A stretch of 14,645 bases of DNA from positions 1-14,645 of the forward strand of contig DJWZ01000013.1 in the NCBI GenBank assembly GCA_002449535.1, read 5' to 3'. Positions within the stretch are counted from its first letter, which is position 1. Every line of letters starts with the position of its first letter. Below are positions 1 to 6,600 of the stretch, one piece after another. The DNA comes from Prevotellaceae bacterium UBA7017. Its GTDB lineage: Bacteria > Bacteroidota > Bacteroidia > Bacteroidales > Bacteroidaceae. The translations under genes were made by a program, and so were the position numbers. The notes under the pieces are model-generated. The model saw nothing but the letters and a program-made list of their open reading frames with translations. It made no database searches and had not been told where the DNA came from.

Positions 1-32
1 TATAATAATAAATATATATATTTATTATTATA
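1..32. repeat. Perfect 32-bp AT-only palindrome
   Basis: Bases 1-16 are the exact reverse complement of bases 17-32, and the whole element is A and T. It may extend left of the window, so its full size is unknown. Such an element can form a cruciform or an AT-rich hairpin in RNA. It could also be the end of a terminator or of a mobile element. No function can be assigned from the sequence. Confidence 0.85.
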
Positions 33-70
33 TACCATGCCCCTAAAAACACCCTTCGAGTTGGAAATCG

Positions 71-103
71 TTAATGACCTTAATGACCATGACCTTAATG
101 ACC
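71..103 (+). repeat. Short tandem repeat of TTAATGACC
   Basis: TTAATGACC occurs at 71-79, 80-88 and 95-103, with a truncated ATGACC unit at 89-94. The array is not inside any plausible reading frame. It looks like replication slippage and could be variable in copy number between strains. Confidence 0.85.
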
Positions 104-532
104 ACTAATTTGTAAACGCGTTGTGCATCTGTAATATGCTGATATTCAGTAAGAAAAGTGCGATGCTTTTGCGTTGTTATTAAGAAAATCATGTGTCATT
201 TTGCAGTCGAGAAGACGATTTGGTACTGAAAAAGTTGACTGTTCGTACTAAAAAGTGAGACTATTTTCGCTGTTTTTCTCCCCAGAAATAGCCATTCCGT
301 CACGTCATTTTTCATCAAAATTGTGTCAAAATCGGGTGATTTTTGTTCACCTCTCCCTCAAAGTGCTGGGAAAACTAATGAATGTTAAGGTGAGGAGCAT
401 GAGGGATGCCTCTAACCTCTCTCAGTCCCCTCCCTCGGTTTGAATCCAGTGTTTATGGGACTTGCAGCCATATAGAGTGAGGGAGGAGAAGTAAAATGTA
501 AAAAATCTTCAGGAAAAACATTTGTGAAAATT
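104..532. other. Stretch with no recognisable gene
   Basis: No convincing coding sequence, RNA gene or mobile element is seen here. A 62-codon frame at 255-443 has no recognisable motif and a composition rich in Ser, Phe and Arg that looks like chance. Short complementary tracts CTCCCTC (432-438) and GAGGGAG (479-485) could pair weakly. The stretch probably represents decayed DNA at the left edge of the restriction-modification island. Confidence 0.5.
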
Positions 533-562
533 TTGTAGTATTGGTAAATTTTAATACCTTTG
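533..562 (+). promoter_or_regulatory. Bacteroidota-type promoter upstream of the restriction-modification island
   Basis: TTG at 533-535 is followed, after exactly 19 bases, by TACCTTTG at 555-562. This matches the -33 TTG / -7 TAnnTTTG consensus used by the Bacteroidota primary sigma factor. Transcription would begin near 569, giving a leader of about 280 bases before the ATG of the first nuclease gene. No other gene lies in between. Confidence 0.6.
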
Positions 563-718
563 CAGCTGATTTGTAAAATAGCAATACTAATTACTAATAA
601 TTTAACAATTTGGAATAGAAAATTAGCTTTATATCATCCTTGACTCTATTGGGCAGATAGAATTAGCACTTCAAAGAACAGAGCAGTCATAGGGGGCATA
701 AGGATGTTCATGCTTTTA

Positions 719-811
719 GGGGGCGTGGACTGATTGGTGTTTGCTTATGGCTGTGCTAAGCCTTATCTGCTCGCAATTTCCACGTCCTCTTTTTTAGATA
801 AAAAGGAGGAC
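719..811 (+). promoter_or_regulatory. Leader with two mutually exclusive stems before the first nuclease gene
   Basis: Stem A pairs 719-729 with 779-789 (11 pairs, two of them G-U). Stem B pairs 784-795 with 800-811 around the loop AGAT (12 pairs, one G-U). Bases 784-789 belong to both, so the stems cannot form together. The 3' arm of stem B contains AAAAGGAGGA (801-810), the only strong Shine-Dalgarno-like site in the region. Stem B is followed by a modest T-rich run (TTCTTTCGTT). The arrangement resembles an attenuator or a ribosome-site sequestering switch for the downstream nuclease. The pairing is visible; the function is inference. Confidence 0.5.
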
Positions 812-849
812 TTCTTTCGTTGTGTATTAACCTGAAAAATAAATATATT

Positions 850-1755
850 ATGCCTAAATTTACCGAAACAGAAAAATATGTATTAAGTCTGTTTAAACCT
901 AAAACAGCGTTCTCATTTGAAGGAAAGAATTTCACAGTTATAGAAGCTGCAAAGCCTCGCCCGTCATCCGGTGAGTGTAAAACAGACGTATATGTAAAGA
1001 TTTGTGATGAAGAAGGAGAATGCAGAGAGTTGAAAATTTCTGTAAAACAAGAAAATGCAGACTTCCTGGAAAACAAAATTAAATATGAAAGAGCAAGAGA
1101 TATATTTGGCAACAATGTTGATAGTATTTTACGACAATCTATCTACAGTTTAAAGAAAAAATTTGAGAAACAGTACCTTGTTTGCTTTGATAAATATGGA
1201 AGAACAGATGCGAACACACTAAAGTTGGGTTGGAAATTTGAAATCCTTAATAAGCCAGGAGGTGAACTTTCAGGTCAATTAGCATTAGACACGCAACAAA
1301 TCATAGATGTTTATAGTGGTCAAAATCTTCCAGCGGACAAGAAGAATGCACTTGTAAATAACAATATTGTTAACGGGAGTGGAGTTGCTAATTATATTGT
1401 GTTCTTGGACAAATCAAAGGATTATGTGCTGAAGGATATACTAAAAAAGTTAATCCCTATAGACGCTTATGTAAAAGAGCATCCCCAGATATATTATGCA
1501 TGTAAAGCCTTAAACTATAGGATTGATGAGGATAAGTGGGACGGAAATAGACCCTTGGCTGTATACGTGAAGTGGAGGCTAAATGAGGGCGTCATAGATG
1601 GCGAATTGGTTTTAGATGAACCTCTTCGTAAAGGTGGAAATGATGTTGGAGAAAATCTGAGAAAAATACTAAAAGAGTCAAAGATATCAAATAATAATTT
1701 TAATGAATTAAAAGAAAAATTAAGCCCTAATGTGAGGTATTATGTTAAAGAATAA
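850..1755 (+). CDS. Putative type II restriction endonuclease R1, PD-(D/E)XK-like
   Basis: This 301-residue protein has no family I can name with certainty. Residues 41-66 hold a likely metal site: Gly-Glu-Cys-Lys-Thr-Asp, with Asp46, then a short acidic turn and a strand ending Ile-Ser-Val-Lys (Ser64, Lys66). The spacing resembles PD-(D/E)XK nucleases such as MspI (KTD, then NIK), with Ser in place of the usual acidic residue. It is followed by Asn-Ala-Asp-Phe-Leu-Glu-Asn-Lys and a helical region. ATG 850 is chosen because it follows an A/T-rich leader and starts a well-formed N-terminus. An upstream in-frame TTG at 820 would add ten residues and sits 10 bases after the GGAGG. The gene heads a same-strand run of alternating nuclease and methyltransferase genes, which supports a nuclease role. 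It could be a second GGCC enzyme or the partner of M2. Confidence 0.65.
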   Translation: MPKFTETEKYVLSLFKPKTAFSFEGKNFTVIEAAKPRPSSGECKTDVYVKICDEEGECRELKISVKQENADFLENKIKYERARDIFGNNVDSILRQSIYSLKKKFEKQYLVCFDKYGRTDANTLKLGWKFEILNKPGGELSGQLALDTQQIIDVYSGQNLPADKKNALVNNNIVNGSGVANYIVFLDKSKDYVLKDILKKLIPIDAYVKEHPQIYYACKALNYRIDEDKWDGNRPLAVYVKWRLNEGVIDGELVLDEPLRKGGNDVGENLRKILKESKISNNNFNELKEKLSPNVRYYVKE

Positions 1756-1763
1756 TATTAGTA

Positions 1764-1794
1764 TTGCATATATATATTTTTTTTATTAATTTTG
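1764..1794 (+). promoter_or_regulatory. Promoter for methyltransferase M1
   Basis: TTG at 1764-1766 and TAATTTTG at 1787-1794 are separated by 20 bases, close to the Bacteroidota -33/-7 consensus. Transcription would start near 1801, about 26 bases before the M1 ATG. A second -7-like TATATTTG lies at 1802-1809 but lacks a -33 TTG at the right distance. A private promoter would let the methyltransferase be made independently of the R1 leader. Confidence 0.5.
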
Positions 1795-1826
1795 CATACT
1801 ATATATTTGTAAATTTAAAGAACATA

Positions 1827-2837
1827 ATGAATCTTATTAGTCTTTTTTCAGGAGCAGGAGGACTTGACAAAGGTTTTCATAATGCGGGGTTCCATACGGT
1901 AGTTGCGAATGAATACGACCCCAAAATCTGCCCGACATTCAAGGCGAATTTCCCTGAAACATACTTGATAGAAGGTGATATAAGAAACGTGGAGGAGAAC
2001 GAGTTTCCAAGACGAGTTACTGGCATTATTGGTGGTCCTCCATGCCAATCATGGAGTGAGGCAGGTACTCTTAAAGGTATAGAGGATGCTCGTGGTCAAC
2101 TTTTCTATGAGTATATTAGAATACTCAAGGCTGCACAACCGTTGTTTTTTGTAGCAGAAAATGTGTCTGGGATGCTGGCGAAACGTCACTCTGAGGCAGT
2201 TGACGGCTTTATGCGTCTTTTTGATGAAGCTGGTTATGATGTTAACCTCAAAATGCTAAATGCTAACGATTTTGAATGTCCCGAAGATCGCGATCGCGTA
2301 TTCTATATAGGATTTAGAAAGGATATGAATATACATGACTATGAGTACCCAACTCCATGTGAACATAAGCCAACTCTTCGTGAGTGTATATGGGATCTCA
2401 AAGACAATGCTATACCTGCCCTCGAAAAAAATAGGACAAATGGAGACAGGTGCTTAGTGCCAAATCATGAATACTTTATTGGGGCATATTCACCAATATT
2501 TATGTCTCGAAATCGGGTGAGGAGCTGGGATGAGCCGGGGTTTACGGTTCAGGCAAGCGGACGCCAATGTCAGCTACATCCTCAAGCTCCTAAAATGATT
2601 AAGGTAGAGAAGAACAAGCAAATCTTTGTTCCTGGTAAAGAACGCTTGTATAGGAGAATGACAGTTCGTGAAGTTGCCAGAGTACAAACTTTCCCAGATG
2701 ATTTTACTTTCTTATATACTGATGTAAACATGGGATATAAAATGATTGGCAATGCCGTCCCTGTCAATCTTGCTTATTATGTAGCTATGAGTATTCGTGC
2801 AACACTTGATAAGCATGGCATCAACTATAAAGATTGA
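1827..2837 (+). CDS. DNA (cytosine-5) methyltransferase M1, M.HaeIII/M.NgoPII type (GGCC)
   Basis: This 336-residue enzyme transfers a methyl group from S-adenosylmethionine to cytosine C5. Motif I (FSGAGG) is at residues 7-12, the catalytic Pro-Pro-Cys-Gln at 71-74 with Cys73, and ENV at 111-113. The EDRDR form of the QxRxR motif is near 153-157, and GNAVP at 308-312. The recognition segment around residues 226-257, including VQASGRQCQLHPQAPKM, is nearly the same as in M.HaeIII and M.NgoPII as I recall them, so GGCC is the expected target. The start is the ATG at 1827; an upstream in-frame TTG at 1764 would add a hydrophobic stretch absent from the family and coincides with the promoter. The length matches M.HaeIII (about 330). 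It lies 71 bases after R1 and 72 before R2. Confidence 0.93.
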   Translation: MNLISLFSGAGGLDKGFHNAGFHTVVANEYDPKICPTFKANFPETYLIEGDIRNVEENEFPRRVTGIIGGPPCQSWSEAGTLKGIEDARGQLFYEYIRILKAAQPLFFVAENVSGMLAKRHSEAVDGFMRLFDEAGYDVNLKMLNANDFECPEDRDRVFYIGFRKDMNIHDYEYPTPCEHKPTLRECIWDLKDNAIPALEKNRTNGDRCLVPNHEYFIGAYSPIFMSRNRVRSWDEPGFTVQASGRQCQLHPQAPKMIKVEKNKQIFVPGKERLYRRMTVREVARVQTFPDDFTFLYTDVNMGYKMIGNAVPVNLAYYVAMSIRATLDKHGINYKD

Positions 2838-2853
2838 TTTTCAAACATTAATT

Positions 2854-2894
2854 CATAGCAATGTGATAGCAGGTAACTGCTTCACCTTGCTATG
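2854..2894 (+). promoter_or_regulatory. Long hairpin between M1 and R2
   Basis: CATAGCAA (2854-2861) pairs with TTGCTATG (2887-2894). GTGA (2863-2866) pairs with TCAC (2882-2885), and AGCAG (2868-2872) with CTGCT (2877-2881), around a GTAA loop. One mismatch (2862/2886) and one bulged T (2867) interrupt 17 base pairs. The structure ends 15 bases before the R2 ATG at 2910 and buries an in-frame upstream ATG at 2892. No T-run follows, so it is not a classic terminator. It could slow R2 translation or act as an RNA-processing or protein-binding site. A short palindrome TATTCGAATA follows at 2897-2906. Confidence 0.65.
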
Positions 2895-2909
2895 CGTATT
2901 CGAATAAAC

Positions 2910-3755
2910 ATGTCAAACAACGTATTAACTGCAATAAAAGCAATAGTTAACAACAGGAAGAACCTGCAAGAAGTTCAAGATGGAGTTCAGAACAGAGCGA
3001 ATCAAATGGGTGAAGCTTTGGAGGGTTTCATTAAGAATGCTTTTGCGAATTGCCTTGGAGCAGACCAGCGTACCATAAATAGAGAACAAAGTTTAACTTT
3101 TTCTTATCTTGGTAATAGCAACAATCCACCAGATGCAATGCTTCGTGGAGGAGATGCAATAGAGATTAAAAAGTTGGCAACTATTGGCACAACTCAGTTG
3201 CAACTAAATAGCAGTTACCCGAAAAACAAACTGCATGCCGATAATCCCAAGATATGTGCGCAATGTCGTGACTGTGAAAACTGGGATGAGAAAGACATGC
3301 TTTATGTTGTAGGGCAAGTAAATGGTACTGAATTGCATAATATCTTCTTTGTTTATGGCGATTTGTACTGCGATGCACCTAATGTATATGAACACGTTGA
3401 AAATGTGATTAAGGAAGGTCTTAAATCACTTGATAGCGTAGAACTGGCAGAAACGAAAGAACTTGGAAGAGTTAACAAAGTAGATCATCTTGAAATTTCC
3501 GACCTGAGGGTAAGAGGGATGTGGCTAATTAGGACACCATTCCAATTATATTCCTATCTTACTGAAGAAATTCAAAATTACACATTTAAGTTAGTTGCCC
3601 TTATTCCTTTAAATAAGTATTTAGCATTTCCAAACAGAGAGGAGTTCGAAGACTTCTGCTATGAAAATGGGGTTACAATAGCTAATGAAGAAATTCCTGA
3701 CCCTCAAAACCCTGCAAACCTATTAGAAGCAAAGCTTATAACATATTATTGCTAA
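2910..3755 (+). CDS. Type II restriction endonuclease R2, NgoPII type (GGCC)
   Basis: The 281-residue protein resembles R.NgoPII, which cuts GGCC. Conserved stretches include Asn-Gln-Met-Gly-Glu-Ala-Leu-Glu (31-38) and FSYLGNSNNPPDAML (64-78). A textbook catalytic site is visible: Pro74-Asp75, nine residues, then Glu85-Ile86-Lys87. Three cysteines at 116, 119 and 122 (CxxCxxC) precede a conserved Trp-Asp-Glu-Lys-Asp block. ATG 2910 is preferred because family members begin close to the Asn-Val-Leu-Ala-Ile motif. The upstream ATG at 2892 lies in the closing stem of a hairpin. The gene follows the matching methyltransferase M1 in the same order as in NgoPII and ends one base before M2. Family assignment is from memory of the sequences, not from a search. 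Confidence 0.88.
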   Translation: MSNNVLTAIKAIVNNRKNLQEVQDGVQNRANQMGEALEGFIKNAFANCLGADQRTINREQSLTFSYLGNSNNPPDAMLRGGDAIEIKKLATIGTTQLQLNSSYPKNKLHADNPKICAQCRDCENWDEKDMLYVVGQVNGTELHNIFFVYGDLYCDAPNVYEHVENVIKEGLKSLDSVELAETKELGRVNKVDHLEISDLRVRGMWLIRTPFQLYSYLTEEIQNYTFKLVALIPLNKYLAFPNREEFEDFCYENGVTIANEEIPDPQNPANLLEAKLITYYC

Positions 3756-3756
3756 A

Positions 3757-5256
3757 ATGAATATTGTATCTCTTTTTGCAGGCTGTGGAGGTCTTGATTT
3801 AGGTTTTGAGAAAGCTGGGTTCAATATCGTGTGGGCAAATGAATTTGATAGTACCATTCATGCTACGTACAGACTAAATCATCCAAAAACTATATTGAAC
3901 ACATCTGATATTAGAACACTTACTGGTAAAGACATACCTGATTGCGACGGTATCATAGGTGGTCCACCGTGTCAAGCATGGAGTGAAGGAGGTAAACGTC
4001 AAGGAATAGAAGACCCCCGTGGTCAACTGTTCTTTGACTATATCCGTATTGTTAAAGATAAAAAACCAAAGTTTTTTTTAATTGAGAATGTTAAAGGTAT
4101 TCTTGAAGAGAAGCACAAAGAATCACTTGATGTCTTTCTGAATCTGCTTACAGATGCTGGCTATAGAATAACTTACGAGTTATTAAATGCTGCTGACTAC
4201 AAGATACCTCAAGACCGATTTCGTGTATTTTTCATTGGTATTAGAAACGACCTTACAAACAGGTACACATTTCCAAATGCTGTTAACTCTGAGCCAATTA
4301 CACTAAAGCAGGCTATTGGTGATATTGTAGAGACTCCTAGGTTTTATACTGATGATTTAGTGGAAGGTGACCACCCTCAAAGATTGAATCATGATGTCTA
4401 CACTGGAGCATACGATGCAAAGTATATGGCACGTAATCGTGTTCGCAGTTGGAATGAAACATCATTTACCATGCAAGCACAAGCCAGAAATGCCCCTCAA
4501 CATCCGCAGGCTCCAAAGATGTCATTTGTATCTTCTTCACAAAGAATATTTGCTAAGGGATTTGAGCATTTATATCGCAGGTTAAGTGTTCGTGAATGTG
4601 CAAGAATACAAACCTTTCCAGATAATTTTAAATTCATCTATCAAGATGTAAAGGATGGATATAAGATGGTAGGTAATGCTGTTCCGCCTCGTCTTGCATG
4701 GTATCTTGCTATTCAAATGAAAAAGGCTTTTGCTGACCAAATGAGTATCTCAAAAGAAGAGAAAAATCAGGTTCGGCAATCTATCAAACAAGTTCCTATT
4801 ATCAAAATTGCTGAACAATATCCAAGACACATCGTCAACAATACCAATCTTGTATTTGTCAAAGATATAATAGGGCTTGAATTGGATAAACGAGTGCTTA
4901 TCAGCCTTGTAAAGCCTGACAATATTGAGCACTACGTTAATCATTCTGCAAATATATATTATACAGGCAAGAAGTTTCCTACGACTATAGCTCTAAATAA
5001 GTTGTATTACTTTATGCCGTATATAAAAGGCTTGGGAGTGCGGGACTTGTATCTCATAAAGATTGCAAGAGTCGGTACTAAGCAAGAAGTTCATCCTGAA
5101 TGTGATGATAATGACTTCAGACTCGTATTTGAAATTCAGTATGTAAAACAGTTGTTTGAGGGTTACTGCCCCGTACACCTAAACATATGGAGAACATTTA
5201 CTGACACAACAATGGAGTCATTGTTAAAAATGAACGAGATAGAGGAAGTTGTATAA
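3757..5256 (+). CDS. DNA (cytosine-5) methyltransferase M2 with C-terminal extension
   Basis: The first 325 residues form a complete C5 methyltransferase related to M1. They show motif I (FAGCGG, 7-12), catalytic Pro-Pro-Cys-Gln (70-73, Cys72), ENV (110-112), QDRFR (152-156), RNRVRSWNE (226-234) and GNAVP (306-310). The recognition segment (about 235-254) reads MQAQARNAPQHPQAPKM, unlike the GGCC-type segment of M1, so its target is probably different but cannot be named. Residues 330-499 are extra: usual enzymes of this type end near 330. This tail has aromatic beta-strand-like segments (YYFMPYIKGLG, LYLIKIARVG, FRLVFEIQYVKQL) and may be a PUA/EVE-like or other nucleic-acid binding module (inference). 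The ATG lies one base after the R2 stop, so translation is probably coupled. M2 may be the partner of R1. Confidence 0.9.
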   Translation: MNIVSLFAGCGGLDLGFEKAGFNIVWANEFDSTIHATYRLNHPKTILNTSDIRTLTGKDIPDCDGIIGGPPCQAWSEGGKRQGIEDPRGQLFFDYIRIVKDKKPKFFLIENVKGILEEKHKESLDVFLNLLTDAGYRITYELLNAADYKIPQDRFRVFFIGIRNDLTNRYTFPNAVNSEPITLKQAIGDIVETPRFYTDDLVEGDHPQRLNHDVYTGAYDAKYMARNRVRSWNETSFTMQAQARNAPQHPQAPKMSFVSSSQRIFAKGFEHLYRRLSVRECARIQTFPDNFKFIYQDVKDGYKMVGNAVPPRLAWYLAIQMKKAFADQMSISKEEKNQVRQSIKQVPIIKIAEQYPRHIVNNTNLVFVKDIIGLELDKRVLISLVKPDNIEHYVNHSANIYYTGKKFPTTIALNKLYYFMPYIKGLGVRDLYLIKIARVGTKQEVHPECDDNDFRLVFEIQYVKQLFEGYCPVHLNIWRTFTDTTMESLLKMNEIEEVV

Positions 5257-5263
5257 TCGTTGA

Positions 5264-5773
5264 ATGGTAGAATCAAAGAACAATACAAAAAGATTATGAA
5301 AATAATGAATTTGATAATTTAGATTCTTGGAAGGATTTTGTTCTGAACGTAATCATAGAAAGAGGTGGTGCAACTTCACTGATTATCTATGGGAACGGAT
5401 AGAGCAGGAATTTGGGTTAGATGACAACAACATACATCACTATCGATATACTGATGTTGTCTTGCCTTGTCTTGAAAATGAATTTGAACTTATTAGAACA
5501 AGTGGCAAGCGAGGAATCCAGATAACTGAGAAGGGAAAGCAAGTAGCCAAGATTGGTTTCCGTTCTTACGTGAACTCTATAGAAAGACATGAAAAAGTTC
5601 AAAAATGGAACGATTTTCTGGGGTTAATCACAGGATGCCTGTCAATTATAACTGCACTTTTCAGCTTTGTTAATTTGTTCGTTGGCTTGATTGACAAAAA
5701 CACTGCATTTGTTCCTGCATTTCTTCTTGTTATACTATTTATTGCAATTAAGTACTTTTGTAAATCAAAATAA
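5264..5773 (+). pseudogene. Frameshifted small two-helix membrane protein gene
   Basis: An ATG at 5264, seven bases after the M2 stop, opens a frame that ends at 5299 after eleven codons. The +1 frame through 5283-5369 has no standard start yet reads like protein (NEFDNLDSWKDFVLNVIIERGG) before a stop at about 5403. The original frame resumes near 5369 with FTDYLWERIEQEFGLDD and runs to 5773. The joined product would be about 165 residues: a soluble, perhaps winged-helix-like N-terminal part (GIQITEKGKQVAKIGF) and two membrane helices near the C-terminus separated by GLIDKNTAF. The first shift falls at an A5 run (5287-5291). Sequencing error, true decay or an internal start such as TTG 5327 are the alternatives. 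No family is recognised. Its place directly behind M2 suggests it was once part of the defence operon. Confidence 0.55.
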
Positions 5774-5783
5774 GTTATTCATC

Positions 5784-5799
5784 TTATCAATATTGATAA
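5784..5799. repeat. Perfect 16-bp palindrome
   Basis: TTATCAATATTGATAA is its own reverse complement and lies 11 bases after the stop of the broken membrane protein gene. It has no unpaired loop and no adjacent T-run, so it is a poor terminator. It could be an operator for a dimeric regulator. A related half, TTATCAAT, recurs at 5878-5885. Confidence 0.5.
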
Positions 5800-5932
5800 C
5801 GGAATAGGTCAATTATCTGATTTTCAATAACAAGACTAATTTCTAAGGAAGTAACTGTTCCCAATATGGGCCCATAAGTTATCAATGACCTCTCTAACTT
5901 CGGCTCATCCTCAAAAGAATGTATGATGTATG

Positions 5933-5958
5933 AAGTAAGAGGGTAAAGACTCGGCACA
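5933..5958 (+). repeat. Left copy of a 25-26 bp direct repeat
   Basis: The segment matches 6425-6449 at most positions, with one single-base gap; both contain TAAAGAC followed by GGCACA. The right copy encodes GKDVAQAFGQN, similar to the start of phage antirepressor DNA-binding domains. The repeats are therefore probably remains of the same duplicated phage gene that left the fragments between them. Confidence 0.55.
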
Positions 5959-6017
5959 AATCAGGGGCATCAAATCGCAACTGTCAACGGGCGTAAATTT
6001 GCGCAGGTTGCCCTCAG

Positions 6018-6212
6018 TGGTCGCAGGCAGCCATCCGAAACATGGAACCAGCATGGGCGAAAGTATGTCAGGGAAAATTTTCCCTCACATCGCGAACCAT
6101 TGTTCAGCCTAACGGCGGAACACGCGAAGTTCCTTGCTGTTCGCTCACCAAGATGGAGTGTCTGTATATCGCCACGAATGACGAGGTACACGCAAAGTTT
6201 GTGCTTCTCAGA
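6018..6212 (+). pseudogene. Phage Rha/antirepressor-like fragment, copy 1
   Basis: In one frame this stretch reads SQAAIRNMEPAWAKV and then SLTKMECLYIATNDEVHAKF. These match the N-terminal domain of Rha-type phage regulators, where I recall an MEPAW block followed by TKTECLYIATKFNDEARAKL. Two residues (Lys-Phe) after IAT are missing relative to copy 2, and the frame upstream closes at a TAA just before 6000. Beyond 6212 the frame runs into copy 2 out of register. The usual N-terminal helix-turn-helix part and the whole C-terminal part are absent. It is a relic, not a working regulator. Confidence 0.7.
6019..6056 (+). repeat. 38-bp direct repeat, left copy (right copy 6213-6250)
   Basis: The two 38-base segments differ at a single base (C6041 versus G6235) and lie 194 bases apart. 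They cover the AIRxMEPAW part of the two phage-regulator fragments. Flanking coding sequence is far less similar, so this block has been homogenised or is the junction of the duplication. Confidence 0.85.
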
Positions 6213-6403
6213 GGTCGCAGGCAGCCATCCGAAAGATGGAACCAGCATGGCTGAAAGTCAACGGGGGAAATTTTTCCCTGGTTGAATATCGAGACAAAAA
6301 AGGACAACTTCGCCCTTGCTATTCTCTCACCAAGACGGAGTGCCTATACATCGCCACAAAGTTCAATGACGAAGCACGTGCAAAGTTAGTACAGGGATGG
6401 TGA
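6212..6403 (+). pseudogene. Phage Rha/antirepressor-like fragment, copy 2
   Basis: From ATG 6236 a 55-codon frame reads MEPAWLKVNGGNFSLVEY and then YSLTKTECLYIATKFNDEARAKL, ending at TGA 6401-6403. That stop replaces the acidic residue expected after the conserved Trp (RWxELE in relatives), so the gene is cut off by a nonsense change. It is a second copy of the same domain as the preceding fragment, diverged enough to suggest an old duplication or two related prophage genes. The family assignment rests on motif memory. Confidence 0.7.
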
Positions 6404-6424
6404 GCTGAAGATGGCTGATTTATT

Positions 6425-6449
6425 AAGTAAAAGGTAAAGACGTGGCACA
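6425..6449 (+). repeat. Right copy of the 25-26 bp direct repeat
   Basis: This segment matches 5933-5958. Read in one frame, 6431-6466 gives KGKDVAQAFGQN and then a stop, resembling the beginning of an antirepressor DNA-binding domain. It may be the start of a third, even shorter remnant of the phage gene. Confidence 0.5.
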
Positions 6450-6537
6450 GGCTTTTGGTCAAAACTGAAAGGTTGTATGTTTTACCTCCGGTTGAAGGGA
6501 CTTCCGTTCGGAAAAAATAAATAAAGAGATTTTTATT

Positions 6538-6567
6538 TTGTATTTCTCTCACTTATTTGTATCTTTG
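6538..6567 (+). promoter_or_regulatory. Bacteroidota-type promoter for the GltD-like gene
   Basis: TTG at 6538-6540 and TATCTTTG at 6560-6567 are separated by exactly 19 bases, a full match to the -33/-7 consensus. Transcription would begin near 6574, about 27 bases before the ATG at 6601. The promoter separates the decayed phage region from the intact chromosome genes. Confidence 0.8.
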
Positions 6568-6600
6568 CAGTCAGAAATAATTAAAAGAAATAATATCAAA

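Noticed and set aside
255..443. Open frame of 62 codons in the left flank
   Set aside because: No recognisable motif, no promoter at a fitting distance and chance-like composition; it lies in DNA that appears decayed.
425..455. tRNA-like T-arm (GGTTTGAATCC)
   Set aside because: The flanking bases do not form a five-pair T stem, and no acceptor or anticodon stem is found around it.
5970..6307. Several overlapping open frames on both strands in the repeat region
   Set aside because: They are alternative readings of the duplicated phage-regulator fragments; only the MEPAW and CLYIAT frames resemble a known protein.
6502..6530. Possible terminator (TTCCG-TT-CGGAA)
   Set aside because: On the + strand the short stem is followed by A residues instead of T, and on the other strand no gene would end there.
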